Part shown: positions 27,229 through 35,533 of the stretch, piece after piece
How positions within the stretch are numbered: position 1 is the first letter of the stretch
Layout of the letters: every line of letters begins with the position of its first letter
DNA from: Rheinheimera tangshanensis
Lineage (GTDB): Bacteria > Pseudomonadota > Gammaproteobacteria > Enterobacterales > Alteromonadaceae
Assembly (NCBI RefSeq): GCF_014645135.1
Contig: NZ_BMLH01000003.1
Span: 310,001 to 374,000, forward strand
Reading direction: 5' to 3'
Length of the DNA: 64,000 bases
The notes under the pieces: model-generated
The model's input: the letters and a program-made list of their open reading frames with translations, nothing else
What the model was told of the DNA's origin: nothing
The model's database searches: none
Translations under genes and position numbers: made by a program

Positions 27229-27660
27229 GAAGCACTGGTTTCAAGGACTCAGACTCATCCCCAACGTCATTGATGTTACAGCGAGGCGGCAAGCAAACGA
27301 GACCCCGGGAGCATAGCTGACTATGTGACCGGGGCGAGACTTTTATTTTAAAAGCAGGGGCAGCCAACGAAGCTGCAGCTTCAAGGACGCCAGACTAATC
27401 CCCAAAGTCATTGATGTTACAGCGAGGCGGCAAGCAAACGAGACCCCGGGAGCATAGCTGACTATGTGACCGGGGCGAGACTCTTATTTTAAAAGCAGGG
27501 GGCAGCCAACGAAGCAGCAGCTTCAAGGACGCCAGACTAATCCCCAAAGTCATTGATGTTGCAGCGAGGCGGCAAGAAAACGAGACCCCGGGAACATAGC
27601 TGACTATGTGACCGGGGCGAGTGGATGCAGCCAACGAAGCAGCAGCTTCAAGGACGCAGG
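27229..27660 (+). repeat. Tandem triplet of ERIC-like repeats (copies 3a-3c)
   Basis: Three direct copies of a 141-142 bp unit. The marker TGATGTTACAGCGAGGCGG begins at 27271 and 27412 and, with one change, at 27554. Each unit holds GAGACCCCGGGAGCATAG, CTGA loop, CTATGTGACCGGGGCGAG (a hairpin pairing CCCCGG with CCGGGG and CATAG with CTATG) and AGCCAACGAAGC...GCAGCTTCAAGGACGC. The first two units carry the same spacer (CTTTTATTTTAAAAGCAGGGG, with small changes); the third lacks it. Near-identity suggests recent amplification. It fills the gap between convergent RND and sdaA genes. Confidence 0.9.
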
Positions 27661-27664
27661 GGAT

Positions 27665-29044
27665 TTAGCATTCGATGATATTGACGGCTAACCCACCGCG
27701 CGACGTTTCTTTGTATTTGCTTTGCATATCACGGCCTGTATCCCACATGGTTTTTATCACTTTATCCAAAGTGACTTTGTGCTCACCCGTACCACGCAAA
27801 GCTAAGCGTGAGGCGTTGATGGCTTTAATAGAACCCATCGCGTTACGTTCAATACAAGGTACCTGCACTAAACCGCCGACAGGGTCGCAAGTTAAACCCA
27901 GGTTATGTTCCATACCAATTTCTGCAGCGTTTTCGACGTGATCGACAGAGCCGCCGAGGATCTCAGTTAAAGCACCTGCAGCCATAGAGCAAGCGACCCC
28001 CACTTCACCTTGACAGCCGACTTCAGCACCTGAAATTGAGGCATTTTTCTTATATAAAATACCAATAGCGGCCGCTGTTAACAGGTAACGGCAGTAAATG
28101 TCCGGCGTCACAGGCTGAATGTATTTGTCGTAATACATCAAGACGGCCGGAATAATACCTGCGGCACCATTAGTCGGTGCTGTCACTACACGGCCTCCAG
28201 CGGCGTTTTCTTCATTGACCGCTAAGGCAAATAAATTCACCCAGTCCATCACTTGCAATGGATCGGAGCTTTTTTCCGCCATCAAGCGTTTATGCAGGGC
28301 AGGGGCGCGGCGTTTGACCTTTAAACCGCCAGGTAAAATTCCCTCGGTTCGAATGCCACGCTGCACACAGTCATACATGGTTTGCCAGATTTTACCCAGC
28401 TCCTGCTGAATTTGTTGCTCGCTACGCAGCACTTTTTCGTTTTCCATCATCAAACCTGCAATGGATAAACCGTTTTCCTTACATAGCTTCATCAGCTCGG
28501 CACCGCTTTCAAAAGGGAAAGGCGGTGGGTTGTCAGCGGCAAACTGACTGGCGGCTTCTTTTTCTTTGGCAAAATCTTCCGCTTTAACAATAAAACCGCC
28601 ACCTATCGAGAAATAAATTTCGCTGAACAACACTTCATGACCAGCATAAGCGATCAGCTCCATGCCGTTGGAATGCTCTTTTAAAGTTTTGCGACGGTGA
28701 AAGACGATAGCGCCTTCGCGTGGGAACGCGACGGAATGCTTTTGATCCAGCAGAATTTGTTGAGTGTCATCGACGGATTTTAATAAAGCGGGGATTGCAT
28801 CCGGGTTAATGTTTTCCGGTAAAAAACCGGACAAACCTAAAATGACAGCTTTGCCTGTCCCGTGACCAATACCGGTTTGGCCTAAAGAGCCAAAGAGTTC
28901 AGCTTTAACGCTGGTTACTTGATCAAATAAACCCATGGCTTGCAGGTTTTCACAGAATTTTTTTGCGGCACGCATTGGGCCTACAGTGTGAGAACTGGAT
29001 GGGCCTATACCAATGCTAAACATATCAAAAGCACTAATAATCAT
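27665..29044 (-). CDS. sdaA: L-serine dehydratase
   Basis: Iron-sulfur enzyme deaminating L-serine to pyruvate and ammonia. The N-terminal beta subunit domain has [19 protein letters not shown] and the C-terminal alpha domain carries cluster cysteines, including [19 protein letters not shown] and [19 protein letters not shown]. From the ATG at 29044 (MIISAFDMF) the product is 459 residues, matching E. coli SdaA; an in-frame ATG at 29080 would add 12 residues not found in the family. Third gene of a conserved pabB-nudL-sdaA cluster. Confidence 0.95.
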   Translation of the reverse strand: MIISAFDMFSIGIGPSSSHTVGPMRAAKKFCENLQAMGLFDQVTSVKAELFGSLGQTGIGHGTGKAVILGLSGFLPENINPDAIPALLKSVDDTQQILLDQKHSVAFPREGAIVFHRRKTLKEHSNGMELIAYAGHEVLFSEIYFSIGGGFIVKAEDFAKEKEAASQFAADNPPPFPFESGAELMKLCKENGLSIAGLMMENEKVLRSEQQIQQELGKIWQTMYDCVQRGIRTEGILPGGLKVKRRAPALHKRLMAEKSSDPLQVMDWVNLFALAVNEENAAGGRVVTAPTNGAAGIIPAVLMYYDKYIQPVTPDIYCRYLLTAAAIGILYKKNASISGAEVGCQGEVGVACSMAAGALTEILGGSVDHVENAAEIGMEHNLGLTCDPVGGLVQVPCIERNAMGSIKAINASRLALRGTGEHKVTLDKVIKTMWDTGRDMQSKYKETSRGGLAVNIIEC

Positions 29045-29177
29045 TGGAGTCTGCTTTTCGTTATAAGAACTGGGCGCCATTCTAACGGAAGCAAATGAAT
29101 TTCGTAACTCGCTTTGTAACTGGTCGGTGCTTAGTACAGCAGAAACTGTACGCGGTGCTGTGCTGATTTTGTTACAG

Positions 29178-29744
29178 TCAGTAAAAATGCAGTTGTTGTT
29201 TTAACGAATAGAGGATAGCCGCTGTTGCGCCCCAGATCAGATGTGGGCCATAGGGCATAAAGTGCACCAGATGCGACTGGCCATGCATAGCAAAATATTC
29301 ACTGTGAATGTTTTGTGAGTCCAGTACGAAAGACAAAGGCAGCCAAAAGGCCGATTCTACTTCAGAGGCTTGCAGTTTGAGTTCCGCCTCTTGGTTTAAC
29401 AAGGCGATCCAGGGCTGAATTAAAAAGCCAGTACCTGTGGCGTAGCTGGGGAGCTGGCCAATCAACTGCAGTTGCTCTGGAGTGATACCGGTTTCTTCAT
29501 GAGTTTCACGCAAAGCGGCCTGATGGCTTTGCTCATTTGCCTCCATCTTACCGCCGGGGAAACTGATTTGGCCCGGATGGTGGCGTAAGTCAGAACTGCG
29601 TTTGGTCAGTAGCAGTTGCAATTCGCCTTGATACTCTCTTAATACAACCAGTACAGCAGCAGCTTTACTTTTTTCCATCTGCAACAACACAGAGCCTTTG
29701 GCTGGTTGAAGGAAAAAACGTTGTAAAAACTGCTGCCGGTTCAT
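29178..29744 (-). CDS. nudL: NUDIX hydrolase, probable CoA pyrophosphatase
   Basis: A 188-residue NUDIX protein. The box [20 protein letters not shown] plus ETGI fits G-x5-E-x7-R-E-x2-E-E-x-G; upstream [20 protein letters not shown] is the extended NuCoA signature of the YeaB/NudL group that hydrolyses CoA to phosphopantetheine and 3',5'-ADP. It begins four bases after the pabB stop codon, the same gene order as in E. coli. Confidence 0.9.
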   Translation of the reverse strand: MNRQQFLQRFFLQPAKGSVLLQMEKSKAAAVLVVLREYQGELQLLLTKRSSDLRHHPGQISFPGGKMEANEQSHQAALRETHEETGITPEQLQLIGQLPSYATGTGFLIQPWIALLNQEAELKLQASEVESAFWLPLSFVLDSQNIHSEYFAMHGQSHLVHFMPYGPHLIWGATAAILYSLKQQLHFY

Positions 29745-29748
29745 ATGG

Positions 29749-31137
29749 TTAGCCCATCAAGGCTGATGTTGTTTCAGTGAGCAAAGGCAGGATCTTATTG
29801 ACCTTATGGAAGGTCTCTGCGTATTCGGCATCGACCTGTGAGTCGGCCACTATACCGCCTCCGGCCCAGCAGTAAGCTTTGCCTTGCGCCATAACTAAAG
29901 TGCGGATAGCGATATTGCTGTCCATATCACCGCAGCTGTTGATATAGCCTACAGCACCGCAATACACAGAGCGACTATTGGGTTCTAACTCAGCAATGAT
30001 CTGCATGGCACGCACTTTAGGAGCGCCAGTAATAGATCCACCCGGAAAAGCGCCGCGCAACAAATCACAAGCGTCAGCACTTGGGCTTAAAGTACCGGTA
30101 ATAGTGCTGACCAAATGATGCACTGCGGGAAACGACTCGATGGCAAATAAAGCAGGTACTTTGACCGAGCCTGGTACACAGTGTTTGCCTAAATCGTTAC
30201 GCAGTAAATCGACAATCATCACATTTTCTGCCCTGTCTTTCGGGGCTGTTTGCAGCTCATCGGCACTTTGCTTATCAAGCTGGGCATCAGCAAAACGTGG
30301 TCTGGTGCCTTTAATTGGCTTGGTTTCTACCTGACCTGCTTTGAGCTGTAAAAAGCGCTCTGGCGACAAACTTAATACGGCGCCTTGGGGCAAACGCAAA
30401 AAAGCCGAAAAAGGAGCGGCATTTTTACTGCGTAAGGTTAAATAGGCCTGCCATTCATCACCGCTGTAACTGGCTTCAAAACGCTGAGCTAAATTAATTT
30501 GGTAACAGTCACCACTTTTCAGATAGTTTTGTACCTGGTCAAACTTCTGGCTGTAGCTTGTTTTATCCATATTAGCTTGCCATTTTGTTGTGAGTTCAAA
30601 AGGTGTGATGTCAGCTGTATTATTAAAAAGTGCTGCATTTTCTGTCCAGTGCGCAGCCGCATTGCCCCGGTAATCGACATACCACAGTTGTTGCTGTTGT
30701 TTATCTAAAATCAGGGCCCAGAGATAAATACCAACCGCCATATCAGGAAGCAAAGTTCCTGCATCTGTCGCTTGTGGCACGGGTTCAATCACTGTGCCTA
30801 AGTCATAAGCAAAATAACCTAAAGCGCCGCCGATAAAAGGTAAATCAGCATGGTCTGATAACGTGGGGGTATCCGGAAAATAAGTATGGATAAGTTGCTG
30901 CAAGGCGCCAAAAGGATCCATTTGCAACAACTGAGGTTGGCCTCGTTCGGTTTGGATTAATTGACCCTGCTGATAGACAAGGGTCGCGACAGGGCGAGCC
31001 ACCAGAATATCAAAGCGGCTATTGACGTGATTACTTGCCGCTGAGTCGAGCAACATGGCCCATGGCTCTGAAGCTACGGCAGAAAAATACTCCAGCAGAT
31101 GCGGCACTTTGGCATCTAACTTCAAAAACTGTGACAT
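29749..31137 (-). CDS. pabB: Aminodeoxychorismate synthase component I
   Basis: Converts chorismate and ammonia to 4-amino-4-deoxychorismate for folate (p-aminobenzoate) synthesis; the glutaminase partner PabA is not in the window. The C-terminal chorismate-binding domain shows SGDCYQINLAQRFEA, KPIKGTRPR (lysine of the PabB-type active site), DRAENVMIVDLLRNDLG, HHLVSTITG, GGSITGAPKVRAMQII and WAGGGIVADSQVDAEY. The ATG at 31137 (MSQFLKLDAKV, about 462 residues) was taken; ATG at 31146 or 31170 would add 3 or 11 residues. First gene of the pabB-nudL-sdaA unit. Confidence 0.93.
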   Translation of the reverse strand: MSQFLKLDAKVPHLLEYFSAVASEPWAMLLDSAASNHVNSRFDILVARPVATLVYQQGQLIQTERGQPQLLQMDPFGALQQLIHTYFPDTPTLSDHADLPFIGGALGYFAYDLGTVIEPVPQATDAGTLLPDMAVGIYLWALILDKQQQQLWYVDYRGNAAAHWTENAALFNNTADITPFELTTKWQANMDKTSYSQKFDQVQNYLKSGDCYQINLAQRFEASYSGDEWQAYLTLRSKNAAPFSAFLRLPQGAVLSLSPERFLQLKAGQVETKPIKGTRPRFADAQLDKQSADELQTAPKDRAENVMIVDLLRNDLGKHCVPGSVKVPALFAIESFPAVHHLVSTITGTLSPSADACDLLRGAFPGGSITGAPKVRAMQIIAELEPNSRSVYCGAVGYINSCGDMDSNIAIRTLVMAQGKAYCWAGGGIVADSQVDAEYAETFHKVNKILPLLTETTSALMG

Positions 31138-31213
31138 AAGTCGTCTCATAAAACGGGCTAATTCCGGCAAAAATACGCTTGTTGACTAGCCGCTGGATCT
31201 GTTGCGCTGTATG

Positions 31214-31232
31214 ATATCAGCCCAACTGATAT
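31214..31232. promoter_or_regulatory. Inverted repeat between pabB and fumarase genes
   Basis: ATATCAG-CCCAA-CTGATAT, perfect 7-base arms around a 5-base centre, in the divergent intergenic region, about 77 bases from the pabB start. Candidate operator; no known regulator was matched. Confidence 0.3.
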
Positions 31233-31307
31233 TAGTTAACCTGAACACAGGAAAAGCCGCTTTGTCTGGATGCAGAACAGACAGAGGCCAAAACACAAGA
31301 AAAGATA

Positions 31308-31430
31308 ATGTTACCCTAAGTTATTGGAATTTCAGCGTAACGACAGCGAGTGAATCCCCGGAAACATAGGCCACTATGCGTGCGGGGTGAAAATCGAAGT
31401 CAATAAAGCTGCAGTTTCAACAGCGGCGGG
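31308..31430 (+). repeat. ERIC-like intergenic repeat, copy 4
   Basis: CCCTAAGTTATTGGAATTTCAG, GTGAATCCCCGGAAACATAG, hairpin, CTATGCGTGCGGGGTGAAA and AATAAAGCTGCAGTTTCAA. Its GTGAATCCCC start is the closest to the classical ERIC core among the copies. It ends about 25 bases before the fumarase start codon, so it probably lies in that gene's leader. Confidence 0.75.
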
Positions 31431-31453
31431 GAAAACAGAAGGGCACAAAGAAC

Positions 31454-32974
31454 ATGACCGTAATTCGCCAGCAAGACTTTATCGACAGCATCGAAGATGC
31501 GTTGCAGTACATCTCTTTTTATCACCCGCTGGATTTTGTTCAGGCGCTTGAAAAGGCCTATCACAAAGAACAAAATCAGGCCGCCAAAGATGCTATAGCC
31601 CAAATCCTGATCAATTCCCGCATGTCGGCTGAAGGCAACAGACCTATTTGTCAGGACACAGGTATTGTCACCTGTTTTGTTAAAATCGGTATGGATGTCA
31701 AATGGGATAAAACCGATATGACAGTGCAGCAAATGGTGGATGAAGGTACACGTCGTGCTTACCTGAACCCACATAATCCGCTGCGCGCCTCTATTGTGGC
31801 TGACCCTGCAGGTGCCCGCAAAAATACCCAGGACAACACACCTTCTGTAGTGCATATCGATATGATCCCGGGTCATCATGTGGAAGTGGCTATTGCGGCT
31901 AAAGGCGGCGGTAGCGAAAACAAAACCAAAATGGTGATGCTCAATCCATCGGATTCAGTGGTGGAGTGGGTGCTGGAAACGCTGCCGAAAATGGGTGCTG
32001 GCTGGTGTCCACCAGGCATGTTAGGTATAGGTATTGGCGGTACGGCAGAAAAAGCAGCAGTGCTTGCCAAAGAAGCCCTGATGGAGCCTGTGGATATTCA
32101 GGACTTACTGGAAAAAGGTGCTGAAACAGCCGACGAAAAACTGCGGGTTGAGCTGTACGACAAGGTCAATAAACTGGGCATCGGTGCTCAGGGCCTGGGT
32201 GGTTTAACTACAGTGGTGGATGTAAAAATCAAATCTGTCGCTACTCATGCAGCGTCAAAACCAGTGGTGATGATCCCGAACTGTGCTGCGACCCGTCATG
32301 TGCACTTCCATTTAGATGGTTCAGGCCCTGCGGTGTTGACACCTCCGAAGCTGGAAGATTGGCCAGAAGTGACCTGGGAGCTGGGCAACAATGTTCGCCG
32401 AGTGAATTTGGATACAGTGACTCCTGCAGATGTGCTGGAGTGGAAAGCAGGTGAAACTGTGCTCCTGTCGGGCAAAATGTTGACAGGGCGCGATGCGGCG
32501 CATAAACGTATCGCTGATATGTTAGCGAAAGGCGAAGCGCTGCCAGAAGGCGTCGATTTTAAAAATCGTTTTATTTATTACGTCGGTCCTGTCGATGCTG
32601 TAGGTTCTGAAGTCGTAGGCCCAGCCGGTCCAACCACAGCCACCCGTATGGATAAATTTACCGACATGATGTTAGGTCAAACTGGCCTGCTTGGCATGAT
32701 TGGTAAGTCTGAGCGCGGCGACAAAACCGTAGAAAGCATTAAAGAGCACAAAGCTGTCTATTTAATGGCGGTCGGTGGTGCTGCGTATTTAGTTTCTAAA
32801 GCTATTAAAAAGTCCCGCGTTGTCGCGTTTGCCGACTTAGGTATGGAAGCGATTTACGAGTTTGACGTTGAAGACATGCCTGTCACTGTGGCGGTTGACA
32901 GTCAGGGAAATAACGTGCATAAACAAGGACCTGCTATTTGGAAAGTGAAGATAGCTGAACTTGCCAATAACTAA
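31454..32974 (+). CDS. Class I fumarate hydratase (iron-sulfur)
   Basis: Interconverts fumarate and malate in the TCA cycle with an oxygen-sensitive 4Fe-4S cluster. A 506-residue single-chain class I fumarase: N-terminal alpha domain with GNRPICQDTGIVTCFVKIG (cluster cysteine in PICQDTG), second cysteine in NCAATRHVHFHLDG region and C-terminal beta domain with GKMLTGRDAAHKRI and GPTTATRMDKFTDMML. An ERIC-like element sits directly upstream and a strong terminator directly downstream, so it is monocistronic. Confidence 0.94.
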   Translation: MTVIRQQDFIDSIEDALQYISFYHPLDFVQALEKAYHKEQNQAAKDAIAQILINSRMSAEGNRPICQDTGIVTCFVKIGMDVKWDKTDMTVQQMVDEGTRRAYLNPHNPLRASIVADPAGARKNTQDNTPSVVHIDMIPGHHVEVAIAAKGGGSENKTKMVMLNPSDSVVEWVLETLPKMGAGWCPPGMLGIGIGGTAEKAAVLAKEALMEPVDIQDLLEKGAETADEKLRVELYDKVNKLGIGAQGLGGLTTVVDVKIKSVATHAASKPVVMIPNCAATRHVHFHLDGSGPAVLTPPKLEDWPEVTWELGNNVRRVNLDTVTPADVLEWKAGETVLLSGKMLTGRDAAHKRIADMLAKGEALPEGVDFKNRFIYYVGPVDAVGSEVVGPAGPTTATRMDKFTDMMLGQTGLLGMIGKSERGDKTVESIKEHKAVYLMAVGGAAYLVSKAIKKSRVVAFADLGMEAIYEFDVEDMPVTVAVDSQGNNVHKQGPAIWKVKIAELANN

Positions 32975-32985
32975 AATTAATACAT

Positions 32986-33012
32986 AACGCCCTGACCCTC
33001 AGGGCGTTTTTC
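32986..33012 (+). terminator. Intrinsic terminator after fumarase
   Basis: AACGCCCTGA-CCC-TCAGGGCGTTTTT hairpin 12 bases after the stop codon. Confidence 0.9.
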
Positions 33013-33026
33013 TACCGGGAGAATCT

Positions 33027-35048
33027 ATGAAAGCCTTGATCTTTCTGACCGCGGCTTTGTTAAGCGGTGCTGCTGTTGCCAAAACCCCACTTACTATTGA
33101 ACACTTAAATAAACTCAACAAAGTTTACGATGTCGTAGTATCCCCTGATGGTCGTTACTTGGTGTATGGCCAAAAAAATGGCGGCTTTGCTCCAGCAGAT
33201 ACTAGTGCCGATCTGTATTTGATTGATTTGCAGCAAAACAATAAAGTCAGCCGTTTAACCTTTAACGACGACAAAGAACACAGTGTAGCCTGGAGCCATG
33301 ATGGCAGTGCGCTGTATTTTATCGCCGGCCGTTCAGGGACCTCGCAAGTCTGGCGTTTGCCTGTAACTGGTGGTGAAGCTCAACAAATCACGGATTTGCC
33401 TTTGGATGTTGATGGTTTCTTAGTCGCAGAAGACAACAGTAAAATTGTACTGCAAATGGCCGCAAAGCCGGGTTGCGAAACCTTGTCCTGCACCGTCGAA
33501 GCGAAACAAATCAAAGCCGGACAACAAGACAGTGCTATGGTCTACGACCAGTTGATGGTAAGGCATTGGGATACCTGGGCGGATGAATTCAGAAGTCATT
33601 TATACATAGCAGATTTAACGGGCAAAAAAGTCACAGATGCCAAAGACTTATTGCCAGAATGGAATACCGACATTGCTGGTATTAAAGAAGTGTCATTTAC
33701 GCCAGATGGTAAAAATCTGGTATTCAGCGCGAAAATTCCAGGTGTCGATCAAGCCTGGCATACCAACTTTGATATTTTTCAGGTATCGGTTAAAGGTGGC
33801 GAAAAAGTCAATTTAACCCGCGATAACGCAGCCTGGGATGCCAAACCTTCATTTTCCAGCGATGGTCGCTTTATGGCCTACCTTGCGATGAAAAAACCAG
33901 TGTACGAGGCCGATCGTTTTGGTTTGATTTTATTGGATATGGTGACAGGTCAGCGCAAAGAGCTGGCACCAGAATGGGACAGGTCCATCAGTGACTACAA
34001 GTTTGGAGCGGACAACAGAACTATTTATGTCACAGCACAAGACACGGGCCAGCACGGTATTTTCTCTATCAACACCAGTTTTGGTGATATCAGCAAAGTC
34101 TATGCAGAGGGCACTGCCGGTGACTTAAATGTGGCAGGCAACAAACTTATTTTTACTAATCATAGCCTGGATAAACCTACGGATATTTACCAAATCACTG
34201 CTGAAGCCGGAGCGCCAGCCGCTTTAACTCAAATCAACAAAGAGGCGTTGGCAGATATTCAGTTTGCTGAATTTGCTCAGTTTAATTTCCCTGGAGCCAA
34301 TGACGAAACGGTGCATGGTTACTGGATGAAGCCTGTCAATTACAAAGAAGGTAAGCAATACCCCATTGCTTTTATCGTGCATGGTGGCCCGCAAGGCAGC
34401 TTTGGTAACATGTTTAACTACCGCTGGAATGCGCAGTTATGGGCCGCTCAGGGCTATGGCGTCGTGATGATCGACTTCCACGGCTCGACTGGCTATGGTC
34501 AGGCTTTTACTGACTCTATTGCCCGCGACTGGGGTGGCAAGCCACTGATTGATTTACAAAAAGGTTTAGCTTTTATCACTGAAAAAGAAAAGTGGCTGGA
34601 TGGCAAAAACGCCTGCGCTTTGGGTGCATCCTACGGCGGTTATATGATGAACTGGATTGCTGGTAACTGGCCTGAAGGTTTTAAATGTTTAGTCAATCAT
34701 GCTGGTTTATTTGATATGCCAAGTTTTTATGGCAGTACCGAAGAGTTGTGGTTCCCTGAACATGACATGGGCGGCCCGGTTTGGAACAAAGACGGCGATT
34801 ATCAGAAGTTTAATCCGTCAGCTTTTGTCGATAACTGGAAAACGCCTATGTTGGTGATCCACGGCTTAAAAGACTACCGCGTGCCTTATGCGCAGGGACT
34901 AGCGGCTTTTACTACCTTACAGCGCAAAGGTATTGAATCCAAACTGGTGATATTCCCTGATGAAAACCACTGGATTTTAAAACCACGTAATGCCGAGCGT
35001 TGGTACAACGAAGTCTTTGACTGGATGAAATTGCATACCAGCAAATAA
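33027..35048 (+). CDS. Secreted S9-family prolyl oligopeptidase-like peptidase
   Basis: A 673-residue serine peptidase with signal peptide (KALIFLTAALLSGAAVAK, cleavage near residue 18-19). N-terminal beta-propeller with WD-like repeats (VVVSPDGRYLVYGQ, VSFTPDGKNLVFSA, PSFSSDGRFMAYLA). Hydrolase domain: nucleophile S535 in GASYGGYM, Asp in IHGLKDYRVPYAQG and His in PDENHWILKP. It fits acylaminoacyl-peptidase/dipeptidyl-peptidase-5-like members that act in the periplasm on short peptides. Monocistronic between two terminators. Confidence 0.92.
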   Translation: MKALIFLTAALLSGAAVAKTPLTIEHLNKLNKVYDVVVSPDGRYLVYGQKNGGFAPADTSADLYLIDLQQNNKVSRLTFNDDKEHSVAWSHDGSALYFIAGRSGTSQVWRLPVTGGEAQQITDLPLDVDGFLVAEDNSKIVLQMAAKPGCETLSCTVEAKQIKAGQQDSAMVYDQLMVRHWDTWADEFRSHLYIADLTGKKVTDAKDLLPEWNTDIAGIKEVSFTPDGKNLVFSAKIPGVDQAWHTNFDIFQVSVKGGEKVNLTRDNAAWDAKPSFSSDGRFMAYLAMKKPVYEADRFGLILLDMVTGQRKELAPEWDRSISDYKFGADNRTIYVTAQDTGQHGIFSINTSFGDISKVYAEGTAGDLNVAGNKLIFTNHSLDKPTDIYQITAEAGAPAALTQINKEALADIQFAEFAQFNFPGANDETVHGYWMKPVNYKEGKQYPIAFIVHGGPQGSFGNMFNYRWNAQLWAAQGYGVVMIDFHGSTGYGQAFTDSIARDWGGKPLIDLQKGLAFITEKEKWLDGKNACALGASYGGYMMNWIAGNWPEGFKCLVNHAGLFDMPSFYGSTEELWFPEHDMGGPVWNKDGDYQKFNPSAFVDNWKTPMLVIHGLKDYRVPYAQGLAAFTTLQRKGIESKLVIFPDENHWILKPRNAERWYNEVFDWMKLHTSK

Positions 35049-35063
35049 GCGGTTCTGTTCGCG

Positions 35064-35095
35064 GAAGGCTGCCTGTGCAGCCTTCTTTATTTTTG
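35064..35095 (+). terminator. Intrinsic terminator after the S9 peptidase
   Basis: GAAGGCTGC-CTGT-GCAGCCTTC followed by TTTATTTTT, 16 bases after the stop codon. Confidence 0.85.
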
Positions 35096-35143
35096 TAATT
35101 TGCGTTGTGTTTCTTTACTGCAGCAATCAGCCGGATGATGTCT

Positions 35144-35533
35144 ATGCAATTTTCCGATGTGCGTCATTACTGCCTTGAGTTGATGGGAAGCGAGGAGGAT
35201 TTTCCTTTTGGTCCCGATCTCTATGTCTATAAAATAAAAGGTAAAATCTTTGCTATCCTATTCACTGGACAGGGCGAAGCGCGACTGAATTTGAAATGTG
35301 ATCCGGATGAAGCTTTGGCTTTGCGAGATATTTTTCCGGCGATAAGCCCCGGTTATCATATGAATAAAAAACACTGGAATACGCTGCGTTTAGATAACAC
35401 TGTGCCGGAGCTGGAAATAAAAAGACAAATCGATCACTCCAGACTATTGGTGCTCCAATCTTTATCTAAAGTACAGAGGCAGGCCTTACAGCTCGAACCA
35501 GATCAGAAAAATAAACGACACGGACAGACATGA
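35144..35533 (+). CDS. MmcQ/YjbR-family protein
   Basis: About 129 residues with the CyaY-like YjbR fold: FSDVRHYCLELMGSEEDFPFG, then VYKIKGKIFAILF, LNLKCDPDEALALRD, PGYHMNKKHWNTLRLD and DHSRLLVLQSL. E. coli YjbR binds DNA in vitro; its cell role is unknown. Start chosen at ATG 35144 (MQFSDVRHY), which aligns with the family and has GGA eight bases upstream; ATG codons at 35135 and 35138 are possible. The stop codon overlaps the start of the c-di-GMP gene (ATGA), so translation is probably coupled. Confidence 0.82.
   Translation: MQFSDVRHYCLELMGSEEDFPFGPDLYVYKIKGKIFAILFTGQGEARLNLKCDPDEALALRDIFPAISPGYHMNKKHWNTLRLDNTVPELEIKRQIDHSRLLVLQSLSKVQRQALQLEPDQKNKRHGQT

Noticed and set aside
27395-27634. 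Minus-strand open frame inside the ERIC-like triplet
   Set aside because: It is a by-product of the tandem repeat: its peptide repeats itself with the DNA unit and it has no ribosome binding site.
27229-27660. CRISPR array
   Set aside because: Only three units of 141-142 bp with near-identical content throughout; no short repeat/unique spacer pattern and no cas genes.
31182-31215. TTGACT ... TATGAT as promoter of fumarase
   Set aside because: The spacing is 22 bases, too long for a sigma-70 promoter.
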